A DNA stretch of 64,000 nucleotides from UBA7446 sp049596455 (GCA_049596455.1 JBMYLP010000006.1:1-64000); one strand, 5' to 3'; positions 27,556-36,288 are shown, numbered from the stretch's first letter. Made by a program: numbers and translations. The notes: generated by a model not told the origin, from the sequence alone.

Positions 27556-28389
27556 ATGAATAATTATAAATTAAATATTGTTTTTGCATTGTTATTTGTT
27601 TTGTTGATTGCATCATGCGAATCACCAAACCAAATAGATGTGGAGCCTATCGGAGACGAATCTAGAAAGCCTATTGGAACTGTTGTTAGTTCTGAAAGCG
27701 GTGAGGCAATTACGATAATGGAAGGTAGCGAGGTTTTATATACTATAAACCTAGATAGAGCTATTCCATTAGAAACTATTAGCTATGAGTTAAAAGCTAA
27801 AGATGACACTGCTAAAAGCAGTGACTACGAATTGTCTACTGATGAGCTTGAATTACCTCCTTATACCAAAACAAACAGTGCTACATTGACTATCACAAAT
27901 GATGGGTTACCAGAACCTGATGAGACGTTTGTATTAACGGTTAGACCAAAACACTATCCGCGAAATTTATACAATCTTCACACAGCATCTGAATCAATAA
28001 CTCAAACAATAACTGTGAAAAGTTTTGTAGATCCTGACAATGCGCTATGTGCATTTGAATGGGATAACACTAGTGATTTAGATGTCTATATAATTGCTGA
28101 AGGTGATCCGTTAAGTGACGCAAATGCAGTTAATGGCTACAACATGGCTACTGGAAGTAATCCGGAAAAAGGTAGCCTTCTTGCCACCACAGCTCCTGAC
28201 GGAAACTACCACGTAGTTGCTAACGTTTGGACTGGAGTTGGTACAAGTGCTGCTTTTACATTAGACATTACTGATGCTGCTGGCACATACTTGACTAAAA
28301 GCGGTAATATCTCATGGAGTGCAGATGGAGATTTTGTGGTAGCAGCTACTATCAACAAAACTGGAAATGTTATTACCTTTGTGGACTAA
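27556..28389 (+). CDS. Surface lipoprotein with Calx-beta-like domain, function unknown
   Basis: 277 residues. Lipobox IASC (cysteine about 21). Residues 35-155 look like a Calx-beta domain (ESGEAITIMEGSEVLYTINL, SDYELSTDELELPPYTKTNS, ATLTITNDGLPEPDETFVLT). From about 170 a second domain opens with FEWDNTSDLDVYIIAEGD, whose W-D-x-x-x-D-L-D-V pattern recalls beta-sandwich domains with acidic, possibly calcium-binding, loops; this is inference. It is the last gene of the locus, followed by a strong terminator. Confidence 0.75.
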   Translation: MNNYKLNIVFALLFVLLIASCESPNQIDVEPIGDESRKPIGTVVSSESGEAITIMEGSEVLYTINLDRAIPLETISYELKAKDDTAKSSDYELSTDELELPPYTKTNSATLTITNDGLPEPDETFVLTVRPKHYPRNLYNLHTASESITQTITVKSFVDPDNALCAFEWDNTSDLDVYIIAEGDPLSDANAVNGYNMATGSNPEKGSLLATTAPDGNYHVVANVWTGVGTSAAFTLDITDAAGTYLTKSGNISWSADGDFVVAATINKTGNVITFVD

Positions 28390-28412
28390 TCACTTTGGTT
28401 TTTTAAAATCAT

Positions 28413-28440
28413 AAAGCAGCCTTAGGGCTGCTTTTTTTTT
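28413..28440 (+). terminator. Rho-independent terminator closing the SusCD locus
   Basis: AAAGCAGCC (28413-28421) pairs with GGCTGCTTT (28426-28434) around a TTAG loop, and T's run to 28440. It is a textbook terminator 23 bases after the last lipoprotein gene. Confidence 0.92.
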
Positions 28441-28444
28441 AACT

Positions 28445-28452
28445 TACTTTTG
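28445..28452 (+). promoter_or_regulatory. -7 promoter element of rlmB
   Basis: TACTTTTG matches TAnnTTTG, only 4 bases after the preceding terminator and 16 bases before the ATG of rlmB. The upstream -33 position falls in the terminator hairpin. Confidence 0.6.
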
Positions 28453-28468
28453 ACGCAAAATCTATGTT

Positions 28469-29188
28469 ATGAATAAAAATGTTATATATGGGCTTAATGC
28501 CGTTCGCGAAGCCATTCAAGACCCTTCACGAATTCAAAAAGTGTTTATTGAAAACAGGGCGAGCTCTCCTGCAGCGCAAAAACTCAAAGAAGAAGTCATG
28601 CGTTCGGGTGTGTCTTATTCCTTTGTTCCCGAACAAAAACTACACAAACACACCAAAGAAAATCACCAAGGATTTGTGGCACTTATTGGCGAAATTCAAT
28701 TTGCATCTCTAGAGAACATAATTGATATAAATAAACAACAGCTATTTCTTTTGCTAGACGGCGTAACCGATGTGCGAAATTTTGGTGCAATTATTCGTTC
28801 GGCTGTGGGATTAGGTGCCAGTGGTATTATCATAGGGCAAACAGGCGCTGCACCACTAAACGACATTGCCATTCAAGCGTCAGCTGGCGGTGCTTTTCAT
28901 ATTCCCATCATTCGCGTTAGCCACCTAAAAGATGCTATGTATTTGCTACAATCCCATGAAATAACCCTATTGGGATGTACCGAAAAAGCAACTAAAAACA
29001 TTAGCGAAACCAACTTAAATAAATCTTTAGGAATTGTAATGGGGAATGAAAACAAGGGAATTAGCAAAGGGGTTCTAAATCTCTGTGACGAACACATTAA
29101 AATACCTATTAATGACACCCTTGACTCTTATAATGTTTCGGTAGCAACTGCGATAGTCCTTTACGAATATCACCGTCAAAACAATTAG
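28469..29188 (+). CDS. rlmB: 23S rRNA (guanosine-2'-O-)-methyltransferase, TrmH/SpoU family
   Basis: 239 residues. SPOUT-class RNA 2'-O-methyltransferase; the family modifies G2251 of 23S rRNA. An N-terminal substrate-binding domain (YGLNAVREAIQD, about 1-75) precedes the knotted catalytic domain with LLDGVTDVRNFGAIIRSA (motif 1), GIVMGNENKGIS (motif 2) and IPINDTLDSYNVSVATAI (motif 3). The gene has its own promoter and overlaps the convergent HAD gene by 4 bases at the 3' end. Assignment to RlmB rather than a tRNA methylase rests on length and the N-terminal domain. Confidence 0.88.
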   Translation: MNKNVIYGLNAVREAIQDPSRIQKVFIENRASSPAAQKLKEEVMRSGVSYSFVPEQKLHKHTKENHQGFVALIGEIQFASLENIIDINKQQLFLLLDGVTDVRNFGAIIRSAVGLGASGIIIGQTGAAPLNDIAIQASAGGAFHIPIIRVSHLKDAMYLLQSHEITLLGCTEKATKNISETNLNKSLGIVMGNENKGISKGVLNLCDEHIKIPINDTLDSYNVSVATAIVLYEYHRQNN

Positions 29189-29874
29189 AGCAAGAACTCC
29201 AATTCATGTAGTTTGTCAATTTCTGTATAATGCGATGGATGCTTTTTTTCCAAAGGCATAAAATGTATGGCATGCATACCTGCGGCTAAAGCGCCTTCAA
29301 TGTCGGCTTCTAAATTATCCCCAATCATTGCAGCTTGGTTTGGAGCAACTTGCCCAACCGTAAGTGCGTGCTCAAATATCCTAGGGTCGGGTTTTTTTAC
29401 TCCCACAGAAGATGAGTCTGTAACGGTATCAAAAAAGGGTAACAATCCCGAATTTCGCATTTTAAAATACTGCACATCTTGAAAACCATTGGTTATAACA
29501 TGTAATGCATAATGTGGCTTCAGTGCTGTTAACATTTCTATTGCACCTTCAAAAAGAACATTATACTCTGGTAATGTTTGAATATAAGCATCGGACAAAT
29601 CATCTATAAGCGTATTGGCAGTTGGATAGTTCAATGCGTCAAAAACGGTTTTAAGTCGCTCAAATCGCAAGGTTTCTTTGTCAATTTCACCAGTTCTGTA
29701 ACGCTTCCAATACACGTTATTATTTGGAATATAGACAGCTAAAAATTGATGTAAATCAAGCGCGATATCATATTCTTCAAACAACGATTTAAATGCCAAA
29801 GCAGAATTCGCTTCAAAATCCCAAAGCGTGTGATCCAAATCAAAATAAAGTGCTTTTATTTGATCCTTATTCAT
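29185..29874 (-). CDS. HAD-family phosphatase, YjjG-like (nucleotidase)
   Basis: 229 residues. The four HAD motifs are present: YFDLDHTLWDFE with the DxDxT nucleophile, HVITNGFQDVQ, KKPDPRIFEHAL and MIGDNLEADIEGA. The NSALAFKSLFEEY segment and helical cap fit the YjjG group, which dephosphorylates non-canonical pyrimidine nucleotides. It overlaps the end of the preceding gene by 8 bases and ends convergent with rlmB. Confidence 0.85.
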   Translation of the reverse strand: MNKDQIKALYFDLDHTLWDFEANSALAFKSLFEEYDIALDLHQFLAVYIPNNNVYWKRYRTGEIDKETLRFERLKTVFDALNYPTANTLIDDLSDAYIQTLPEYNVLFEGAIEMLTALKPHYALHVITNGFQDVQYFKMRNSGLLPFFDTVTDSSSVGVKKPDPRIFEHALTVGQVAPNQAAMIGDNLEADIEGALAAGMHAIHFMPLEKKHPSHYTEIDKLHELEFLL

Positions 29875-31162
29875 GATTTAATATCTTACTTAACGTAGCT
29901 AAAAACGATGCGTTTTTAGTACGAGAGTTAAAACTTTCATTGGTTAGGGCCACCACAAAGGGAGCTTTTAGATTTGTGAGTTGTTCGTGGTAAGCCAAAA
30001 AAAGCTGTCGCATTTTTCTTGAAAAACGTTGGTTACGAATATGCGCTTCGCTCAAACAAACAGGGTGAATAGTTAACGGAGTTTGCTGTTCATCGCCTAA
30101 ATCGTAAAAACGGAAAGAAAATGCCGTACTTGCCCGAAAGCCAGGTGCATCGGCATACTGCATGGAATAATCATTTTTAATGCCAAGCGATGAAAACAAT
30201 CGATAGGTATATGGAAATCGCACTATCAATTTGTGCTGACGAATAGCTTTAACAGGACGGTGAATCAACGATGCAAAGCGTTGCATATCGGCACGTAATT
30301 CAGTAGCATTAACAGAAGACTCAAATGATGCCAAAGGAGCTGTAGGTGCGTAGTCTGAAATACTTTTAATTTCTTGTTGGTGCGTGGCATTAAATACACT
30401 TAAACTTCTGTCGTGTACCCCTAACTTGGTGTATAGCACAAAAAAATGCACAGCATACGCTTTTTGCAGCATCACCTCAATCCAGTGGTGTAAATTGGAC
30501 AAAGGGTCTTCCCGAACACCTAAAACCACTAAAACCCTATCAAAAACAGATACAAAACGGAATCGAAAAACATCTTGAATGCCTTCTGCAAATGACCGAA
30601 ATAACGTTTTGTGCTTATATGAAAATAGTTGTGGAACGTCCACAACAAACGATACTTTTGAAGCACTCGCTTGCAAGTGGTCTGTGTCAAAAAATGCGTT
30701 CCAAACAGATAAAAATCGTTCAAACCACAAATCTACAAGTGGTAGGTGCAAAAAATTGTATTTGAATGCCAACGATTGATCTGATTTGAATCTACCCAAT
30801 TCGTCTGCAACAAAAGGTTGGTACTCTTCGTAGCGAGACATTAAGTAAAAGGCAGCGGCAAAAAAATCAAAAGGTAACGTACTACTTTTCACTTTCGATG
30901 AAAAAAAAGCAGGAAGTCCATCCCAATCAAATAAATTCACCTCTACAGTTGTGATACCTTGCTGCGTAAGCAACCCATGAGCAGCAATAAAAAACTCATT
31001 GCCAAGTGGGGCATCTCCATACGACATTTTTGAGCCATTGTGTGCAATAAAAGCACTCAAATCGGAAGTAAATGAGATTTCATCTCCCATTCTAGTGCTA
31101 AAAAAATGCTTGAAAATATATTGGATACGAGGTTTAACAACAGGAGTGTAAATGAGAATCAT
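29867..31162 (-). CDS. Polysaccharide deacetylase-family-like protein (flavobacterial type)
   Basis: 431 residues, no signal peptide. It resembles the long flavobacterial proteins annotated as polysaccharide deacetylases: an N-terminal region with LFDWDGLPAFF and YLMSRYEEYQPF, and a C-terminal NodB-like part with VHFFVLYTKLGVHDRS and LTIHPVCLSEA. The region that normally carries a D-x-D metal pair reads SFVVDVPQLFSYKHK here, so the second aspartate is a proline and catalysis is uncertain. It lies 5 bases after the TPR-like gene. The family assignment is from memory of the sequence pattern. Confidence 0.6.
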   Translation of the reverse strand: MILIYTPVVKPRIQYIFKHFFSTRMGDEISFTSDLSAFIAHNGSKMSYGDAPLGNEFFIAAHGLLTQQGITTVEVNLFDWDGLPAFFSSKVKSSTLPFDFFAAAFYLMSRYEEYQPFVADELGRFKSDQSLAFKYNFLHLPLVDLWFERFLSVWNAFFDTDHLQASASKVSFVVDVPQLFSYKHKTLFRSFAEGIQDVFRFRFVSVFDRVLVVLGVREDPLSNLHHWIEVMLQKAYAVHFFVLYTKLGVHDRSLSVFNATHQQEIKSISDYAPTAPLASFESSVNATELRADMQRFASLIHRPVKAIRQHKLIVRFPYTYRLFSSLGIKNDYSMQYADAPGFRASTAFSFRFYDLGDEQQTPLTIHPVCLSEAHIRNQRFSRKMRQLFLAYHEQLTNLKAPFVVALTNESFNSRTKNASFLATLSKILNHE

Positions 31163-31167
31163 ACCTG

Positions 31168-32025
31168 TTACTTAAAATTATTTTGAATCCATGCAGTTAG
31201 CTTGTCATATTCCAATAACCTTGCTTCCATTGCCTCATCGGTACTTTCTGGATTTGATATTTTATTCAAATAATGTTGCGCAAAAGATTTTGGATAAGCA
31301 GCACCGCCATCAAAATTTTCAATAAACATTGAAAACAAACACGCTGCCTTAGTCTTATCTTTTTGCAAATAAAAGGCAAGCACCGCTAAACGATAATAGG
31401 AGTCTTGTAATAATTCTATGGGCTGATTACATAGCTTAATTTCGTTAATTGCGTTTAAATACGCCACCAAAGCCGCTTTGTTTTTTTTGGTAGAACGGTA
31501 AAAATAACCCTCGGCTAAAAATCCTTCAATGACAGATAACGATTTTACAATTTCTAGCGTCTCCTCTGCCCTTTTATTGCTGCCGCCCAAAAGCCACGGG
31601 AGCTCGGTATAGAGTTCCAATAAAACTATCTGAGCATTAAGTGATTCAGGATTTAGTTTAGCAGCTGCTTCAAATGCAGCTTTCATAGCCCTCACGTAAG
31701 GCAATGATTTCATTCTTGGCAGTTCGGAAGCCAAAATTCCAGAAACTCCACCAAACAAAAACTGGTAGTCGAAATTTTCGGGGTACTCCTCACACAATTC
31801 CGCTAAAAGCTCAAACGACTTTTCGAACTGTTTTGTACTTGCAAAGAGTTGTGCCAATTCTTCACGCTGAACCTGCGTTTTTGTCGTTATCGTGTCTAGC
31901 AGTTGTATGCGTGCTTCTTGATCGGCAGTAATCACAACAGGTTCAAATAAGGCTTGTGGAATGCGTTGCCCAAAAGAAACTGTAACGCAAAAAAGCAAAA
32001 AAATTATGCGTTGAGCAAGTGCCAT
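31168..32025 (-). CDS. Exported TPR-like protein, function unknown
   Basis: 285 residues. A signal peptide (residues 1-19, ending VSFGQ) precedes an all-helical sequence with the spacing of tetratricopeptide repeats, for example EKSFELLAELCEEYPENFDY and SYYRLAVLAFYLQKDKTKAA. TPR proteins are scaffolds. The start ATG lies inside the 3' end of obgE (22-base overlap); no other start codon gives a complete signal peptide. Function unknown. Confidence 0.75.
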   Translation of the reverse strand: MALAQRIIFLLFCVTVSFGQRIPQALFEPVVITADQEARIQLLDTITTKTQVQREELAQLFASTKQFEKSFELLAELCEEYPENFDYQFLFGGVSGILASELPRMKSLPYVRAMKAAFEAAAKLNPESLNAQIVLLELYTELPWLLGGSNKRAEETLEIVKSLSVIEGFLAEGYFYRSTKKNKAALVAYLNAINEIKLCNQPIELLQDSYYRLAVLAFYLQKDKTKAACLFSMFIENFDGGAAYPKSFAQHYLNKISNPESTDEAMEARLLEYDKLTAWIQNNFK

Positions 32026-33002
32026 AAAGTATCTTTTAGTTCAGGAATGCCTTGCTGCGAAACAGATGAAAACAAAACAAAAGGAATATCGTCAAAAGCC
32101 ACTTTACATTCCGCTTCAATAGCAGTATAAAGCTCTTCGTCTAACAAATCTGTTTTTGAAATGCCTATCATAAAATTCTTATCCAACAACTCGGGATTAT
32201 AACGTGTCAATTCACTGTTCAAAATAGTAAATTGTTCTTTAATATCAGCGGCGTCGGCAGGAATAATGTACAGCAGTACGCTGTTGCGTTCAATATGACG
32301 TAAAAAATAATGTCCCAATCCTTTTCCTTCTGCTGCCCCTTCAATGATTCCTGGAATATCTGCCATCACAAAAGAGGTAAAATCACGATGTTGCACAATC
32401 CCTAAATTGGGTTTTAAGGTGGTAAACGGATAATCGGCAATTTTAGGTTTTGCCGAAGTAAGTGCAGCCAATAGCGTTGATTTTCCTGCATTGGGAAATC
32501 CAACAAGTCCTACATCTGCCAACACTTTTAGCTCAAGGGTAATAGTACGCTCAATACCTTCTTTTCCAGGTTGTGCGTAGCGTGGTGCCTGATTTGTAGG
32601 GCTTTTAAAATGCCAATTCCCTCGACCGCCCATACCGCCTGGCGCAACGATAACATCTTCTTCGGTTGTAATTTCTGCAATACGTTCCCCCGACTCGGAA
32701 TCCAACACAACCGTTCCCAAAGGCACAGGAATAATTAAATCTTCGCCATCGGCGCCTGTGCTTCTACTCTTACTACCATGGTGTCCGTGTTCTGCTTTAA
32801 AATGGCGTTTAAACTTAAACGAGATTAGCGTCCAAAGGTTTTTGTCGCCACGAACAATCACGTGGCCGCCACGACCGCCATCGCCACCGTCCGGTCCCCC
32901 TTTGGTAATGTATTTCTCTCGATGAAAATGTGTAGACCCCTTCCCTCCGTTACCTGAACTAACGTGGATTTTTACATAATCTACAAAATTCCCTTCGGTC
33001 AT
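32004..33002 (-). CDS. obgE: Obg-family GTPase (ribosome assembly, stress)
   Basis: 332 residues. The glycine-rich Obg fold comes first (GNGGKGSTHFHREKYITKGG, DGGRGGHVIVRGD, about 1-157), then the G domain with GFPNAGKSTLLAALT (G1), FTTLKPNLG (switch), DIPGIIEGA (G3) and GISKTDLL (G4). It ends soon after the G domain, without the C-terminal OCT domain, as usual in this phylum. The family acts in 50S assembly and growth control. It overlaps adk by one base (TAATG) and its 3' end overlaps the next gene. Confidence 0.95.
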   Translation of the reverse strand: MTEGNFVDYVKIHVSSGNGGKGSTHFHREKYITKGGPDGGDGGRGGHVIVRGDKNLWTLISFKFKRHFKAEHGHHGSKSRSTGADGEDLIIPVPLGTVVLDSESGERIAEITTEEDVIVAPGGMGGRGNWHFKSPTNQAPRYAQPGKEGIERTITLELKVLADVGLVGFPNAGKSTLLAALTSAKPKIADYPFTTLKPNLGIVQHRDFTSFVMADIPGIIEGAAEGKGLGHYFLRHIERNSVLLYIIPADAADIKEQFTILNSELTRYNPELLDKNFMIGISKTDLLDEELYTAIEAECKVAFDDIPFVLFSSVSQQGIPELKDTLWHLLNA

Positions 33003-33574
33003 TACAGTTGTTCAACAATAGTGGTAAGTTGTTTGGCGATAGATGCGATAGTACCTTCTCCGTTTATGGTGTGAAACTTGCCTTGTGCGGTGTAATAATC
33101 AATTAGTGGCGCGGTTTTTTTGTTGTATTCAGCAAAGCGGTTTCGAATCTTTTGTTCGTCCTGATCATCAGCACGACCGCTGTCTTTACCTCTATGTAAC
33201 AAACGAGCAACCAAAATATCCTCAGCTACCTCAAGGGCTAATGTGGCAGCAATTTCCATGTCGTTTTTAGACAAAAAAGCATCTAATGCCTCCGCTTGCG
33301 AAGTAGTGCGCGGAAATCCATCAAAAATAAATCCTGCGGCATCGGGATGCTTGGCAACCTCGTCTTCTAACATTTGAATGGTTACCTCGTCGGGGACCAA
33401 ATCGCCTTTGTCCATATATCCTTTTGCCAAAACACCCAAAGGTGTTTCGTTTTTGATATTGTACCGAAACACATCGCCGGTTGAAATATGAATCAGGTTA
33501 AAGGTGTCTTTTAAAAATTCGGCTTGGGTGCCTTTGCCAGCACCAGGTTTTCCAAACAAAATAATATTTTTCAT
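33002..33574 (-). CDS. adk: Adenylate kinase
   Basis: 190 residues, short form without the zinc-binding LID. It converts ATP + AMP to two ADP. P-loop FGKPGAGKGTQAEF (about 6-19), ISTGDVFRYN, the AMP-site FIFDGFPRTTSQAEAL and the LID lead VARLLHRGKDSGRADDQ are all intact. It is the first gene of the minus-strand operon with obgE, 17 bases downstream of a -7 element. Confidence 0.96.
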   Translation of the reverse strand: MKNIILFGKPGAGKGTQAEFLKDTFNLIHISTGDVFRYNIKNETPLGVLAKGYMDKGDLVPDEVTIQMLEDEVAKHPDAAGFIFDGFPRTTSQAEALDAFLSKNDMEIAATLALEVAEDILVARLLHRGKDSGRADDQDEQKIRNRFAEYNKKTAPLIDYYTAQGKFHTINGEGTIASIAKQLTTIVEQL

Positions 33575-33591
33575 GGGTAATTTTTACTGCG

Positions 33592-33599
33592 CAAAGATA
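33592..33599 (-). promoter_or_regulatory. -7 promoter element of the adk-obgE operon
   Basis: Minus-strand TATCTTTG, an exact TAnnTTTG match. It is back to back with the purK promoter, 50 bases apart. Confidence 0.7.
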
Positions 33600-33649
33600 T
33601 CCTATTTTACGCAGTACACCTACTAGATAGACACATTGCAGAATATGCG

Positions 33650-33657
33650 TACCTTTG
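33650..33657 (+). promoter_or_regulatory. -7 promoter element of purK
   Basis: TACCTTTG, exact TAnnTTTG, 8 bases before the ATG at 33666. It lies downstream of the in-frame TTG at 33636, which therefore cannot be the start. Confidence 0.65.
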
Positions 33658-33665
33658 TGCGGGTA

Positions 33666-34823
33666 ATGAAACAGGTTATTTCTACAGATTTTACCCTCGG
33701 GATTTTAGGTGGCGGTCAGCTTGGCAAAATGCTGCTTGACGTCACGCGCCGATGGGATATTCGCACACATGTTCTAGATTCAAACGCAGAGGCATCTGCC
33801 CGTAATAGTTGTAACCATTTTGTGCAAGGAGATTTAATGGATTACAACACTGTTATTGCCTTTGGGAAAGAGGTTGATGTGCTTACCATTGAAATTGAAA
33901 ACGTCAATGTTGATGCGTTGTATGCATTGGAAAAACAAGGCATTTTGGTATATCCAACCCCCAAAACGCTAGAGGTTATTCAAAACAAGCGCACTCAAAA
34001 AGACTTTTACACCTCGCAAAACCTGCCCACTGCGCCTTTTCTGTCGTTTCAAAACAAAGATGAACTTGCCGATGCGGTGCAAAAGGGTCGCATTCAGTTC
34101 CCATGTATTTGGAAAGCCGCACGTTTTGGTTACGATGGGTTTGGAGTGAAAAAATTAGCTACTGCCGAAGACGTACAGGCACTCCCGAACAGCGAATGTA
34201 TCATTGAAGATTTAGTGTCCATAGCACAAGAAATTTCGGTTATTGTAGCCCGAAGCGCATCTGGTGAAATTACCCTATATCCTCCTGTTGGCATGGCGTT
34301 TCATCCTACAGCAAATCAGGTGGAGTTTGTATATCATCCCGCTAAATTAGACGAAACAATTGCCGCGCAAGCGCAAGACATTGCCAAAAAATTAGTTGCT
34401 TCATGGGAGCATGTGGGGCTTTTGGCGGTAGAGTTTTTTGTGGACAACAACAATACCCTTTGGATTAACGAAGTAGCACCCCGACCTCACAATAGCGGTC
34501 ATTTGACTATTGAAGGCTGTATTACCTCGCAGTTTGAACAGCACCTACGCGCTATTTTGGACACGCCACTTGGAAAAACCGATTTTTACCGCCCAGCAAT
34601 TATGGCAAATGTGGTAGGTCCCCAAAATGTAACAGGGGAATTTTCATACGAAGGCATCGAAACGGTGCTAAGCACCCCGCAAGCTGGACTGCACATTTAT
34701 GGTAAGAAAACCACCAAGCCCCAACGAAAAATGGGACACATTACCCTAACAGGTGATGATTTAAATACTATTTTTAAAAAAATTAAAGAATTAAAATCTG
34801 TACTTCAACTAAAAGCGAAATGA
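33666..34823 (+). CDS. purK: N5-carboxyaminoimidazole ribonucleotide synthase
   Basis: 385 residues from ATG 33666. ATP-grasp enzyme that carboxylates AIR with bicarbonate in purine synthesis. The N-terminal segment FTLGILGGGQLGKMLLDVTR, the ATP-grasp pieces FPCIWKAARFGYDGFGVK and ECIIEDLVSIAQEISVIVAR, and NEVAPRPHNSGHLTIEGC are diagnostic. The promoter position rules out upstream TTG starts and predicts a leader of a few bases. purE follows after one base. Confidence 0.96.
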   Translation: MKQVISTDFTLGILGGGQLGKMLLDVTRRWDIRTHVLDSNAEASARNSCNHFVQGDLMDYNTVIAFGKEVDVLTIEIENVNVDALYALEKQGILVYPTPKTLEVIQNKRTQKDFYTSQNLPTAPFLSFQNKDELADAVQKGRIQFPCIWKAARFGYDGFGVKKLATAEDVQALPNSECIIEDLVSIAQEISVIVARSASGEITLYPPVGMAFHPTANQVEFVYHPAKLDETIAAQAQDIAKKLVASWEHVGLLAVEFFVDNNNTLWINEVAPRPHNSGHLTIEGCITSQFEQHLRAILDTPLGKTDFYRPAIMANVVGPQNVTGEFSYEGIETVLSTPQAGLHIYGKKTTKPQRKMGHITLTGDDLNTIFKKIKELKSVLQLKAK

Positions 34824-34824
34824 T

Positions 34825-35310
34825 ATGAAAGTAGCTGTTATTATGGGAAGCAAAAGCGATCTTCCCGTTATGCAAGAAGCCATTGACACCTTAGCGTTAT
34901 TTGAAATAGAAACACACGTTGATATTGTGTCTGCACACCGCACACCAGAAAAAATGATGCAGTTTGCCACTACGGCACACGAGCAAGGCATTGATGTTAT
35001 CATTGCAGGCGCGGGCGGCGCAGCACATTTACCGGGAATGGTGGCAGCTGCAAGTCCACTACCCGTAATTGGCGTTCCTGTAAAGTCGTCCAATTCCATT
35101 GACGGTTGGGATTCTGTACTTTCTATTTTGCAAATGCCAGGTGGCGTTCCCGTGGCAACTGTTGCGCTTAACGGTGCAAAAAATGCAGGCTTATTGGCAT
35201 GTCAAATTTTAGGGGTAAAAAACCCTGCGCTTAGAGAAGCAATGATAGGCTACAAAGCATCGTTGGGAGAAAAAGTGCATCAAAGTGCAAAGGATCTTAA
35301 TCAAAAGTAA
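34825..35310 (+). CDS. purE: N5-carboxyaminoimidazole ribonucleotide mutase
   Basis: 161 residues. It moves the carboxyl group of the PurK product to carbon 4 of the ring to give CAIR. The signature is clear: VAVIMGSKSDLPVMQEAID, the substrate loop VSAHRTPEKMMQFA and IAGAGGAAHLPGMVAA, with SSNSIDGWDSVLSILQMPGG later. A class I PurE, as expected next to purK. Confidence 0.97.
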   Translation: MKVAVIMGSKSDLPVMQEAIDTLALFEIETHVDIVSAHRTPEKMMQFATTAHEQGIDVIIAGAGGAAHLPGMVAAASPLPVIGVPVKSSNSIDGWDSVLSILQMPGGVPVATVALNGAKNAGLLACQILGVKNPALREAMIGYKASLGEKVHQSAKDLNQK

Positions 35311-35355
35311 GCACAAAAACGCCTTCTTGTCGCAGTTCTTGCATACAAGAAAAAG

Positions 35356-36201
35356 TTAGAATCTAAGAAAAAGCTTAAAGTTTTCTTTTTTTAAATTTTC
35401 AGCTTGTGTTTTATCAATAATGACCAAGCCCAACTTAAAAAAATCAACGGAGTAAGCGTGATAATTTTTATTTAAAATATCTTTCCAAGCACTTTGCATT
35501 TCATTATTCCAATTGATATCATCAAAAATAAAAATGGCTTTATCAGGAATAGACTCTAATAGTATCTCATAGTATCGTAAAGTAGGTTTATACTTGTGGT
35601 TACCATCGACAAAAATGACTTGATAGGTTGTGTCTTCACTAACAATTTGTGGTAAAATATCATCGTAAAGCTCATTATGTAGTATTACATCTACCAGACC
35701 TTCAGAATTAATTTCTTTGAACCGTTCTTGTGCAATATCGCACAAACCCTTGACGCCTTCTATGGTCAAAAAAACTCCTTTTTGATGTTTTTCTTCAGCG
35801 TTTAGCTTTAAAGCACTCAAAAAATATTGCCCTGAAATACCAAGATTTGTACCTATTTCCAAAGCTCTTAGACTATTTGTATTCTTGATAAGATGAAAAT
35901 AAAAATGTGACCACCTTTTTGGTGTTGCAGCAGATTTACATATTTCTGAAACCTTCCGTTTTAATCCTTTTTCAAAAACATCATAACTTATGTTAGATTC
36001 ATTTTTAAGCAATTGTTTTCTATAACCTTCTAAGTCTTCAAAAATAGACAGAAGCTTTTTGTCTACTATTTTTTGCTTTTTGCTAGATAAATAAGCCGCT
36101 ACAATCTCTTTGCCAAAAGGTTTTCGTGCTAGTTGATTTAAAGTCTTCTGATAGTAAAAATATACTTTAAAGAGGTGGGATATTTTTTTTAATCTTTTCA
36201 T
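35356..36201 (-). CDS. Class I SAM-dependent methyltransferase (putative)
   Basis: 281 residues, soluble. Motif I ALEIGTNLGISGQYF (about 114-128), an acidic loop VFLTIEGVKGLCDIAQERF, motif VIFVDGNHKYKPTLRYYE and IFIFDDINWNNEMQSAW give a Rossmann-fold methyltransferase of the group with a D-x-H metal/substrate pattern. The target is unknown. Base composition is low (19 G+C of 60 in 35881-35940) compared with purE next door (34 of 60 in 34981-35040), which suggests foreign origin. Codon use and a separate promoter mark it as its own unit. Confidence 0.7.
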   Translation of the reverse strand: MKRLKKISHLFKVYFYYQKTLNQLARKPFGKEIVAAYLSSKKQKIVDKKLLSIFEDLEGYRKQLLKNESNISYDVFEKGLKRKVSEICKSAATPKRWSHFYFHLIKNTNSLRALEIGTNLGISGQYFLSALKLNAEEKHQKGVFLTIEGVKGLCDIAQERFKEINSEGLVDVILHNELYDDILPQIVSEDTTYQVIFVDGNHKYKPTLRYYEILLESIPDKAIFIFDDINWNNEMQSAWKDILNKNYHAYSVDFFKLGLVIIDKTQAENLKKENFKLFLRF

Positions 36202-36280
36202 GTGGTTGATAACACTTTATATTTTGATTTGAGATATAAATCTTTAATTAACCTTTATCTTATAATTCTTCATTGCCATC

Positions 36281-36288
36281 CAAAAGTA
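36281..36288 (-). promoter_or_regulatory. Possible -7 element of the methyltransferase gene
   Basis: Minus-strand TACTTTTG matches TAnnTTTG and would give a leader of about 75 bases. No -33 TTG at the right distance, so moderate support only. Confidence 0.4.
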
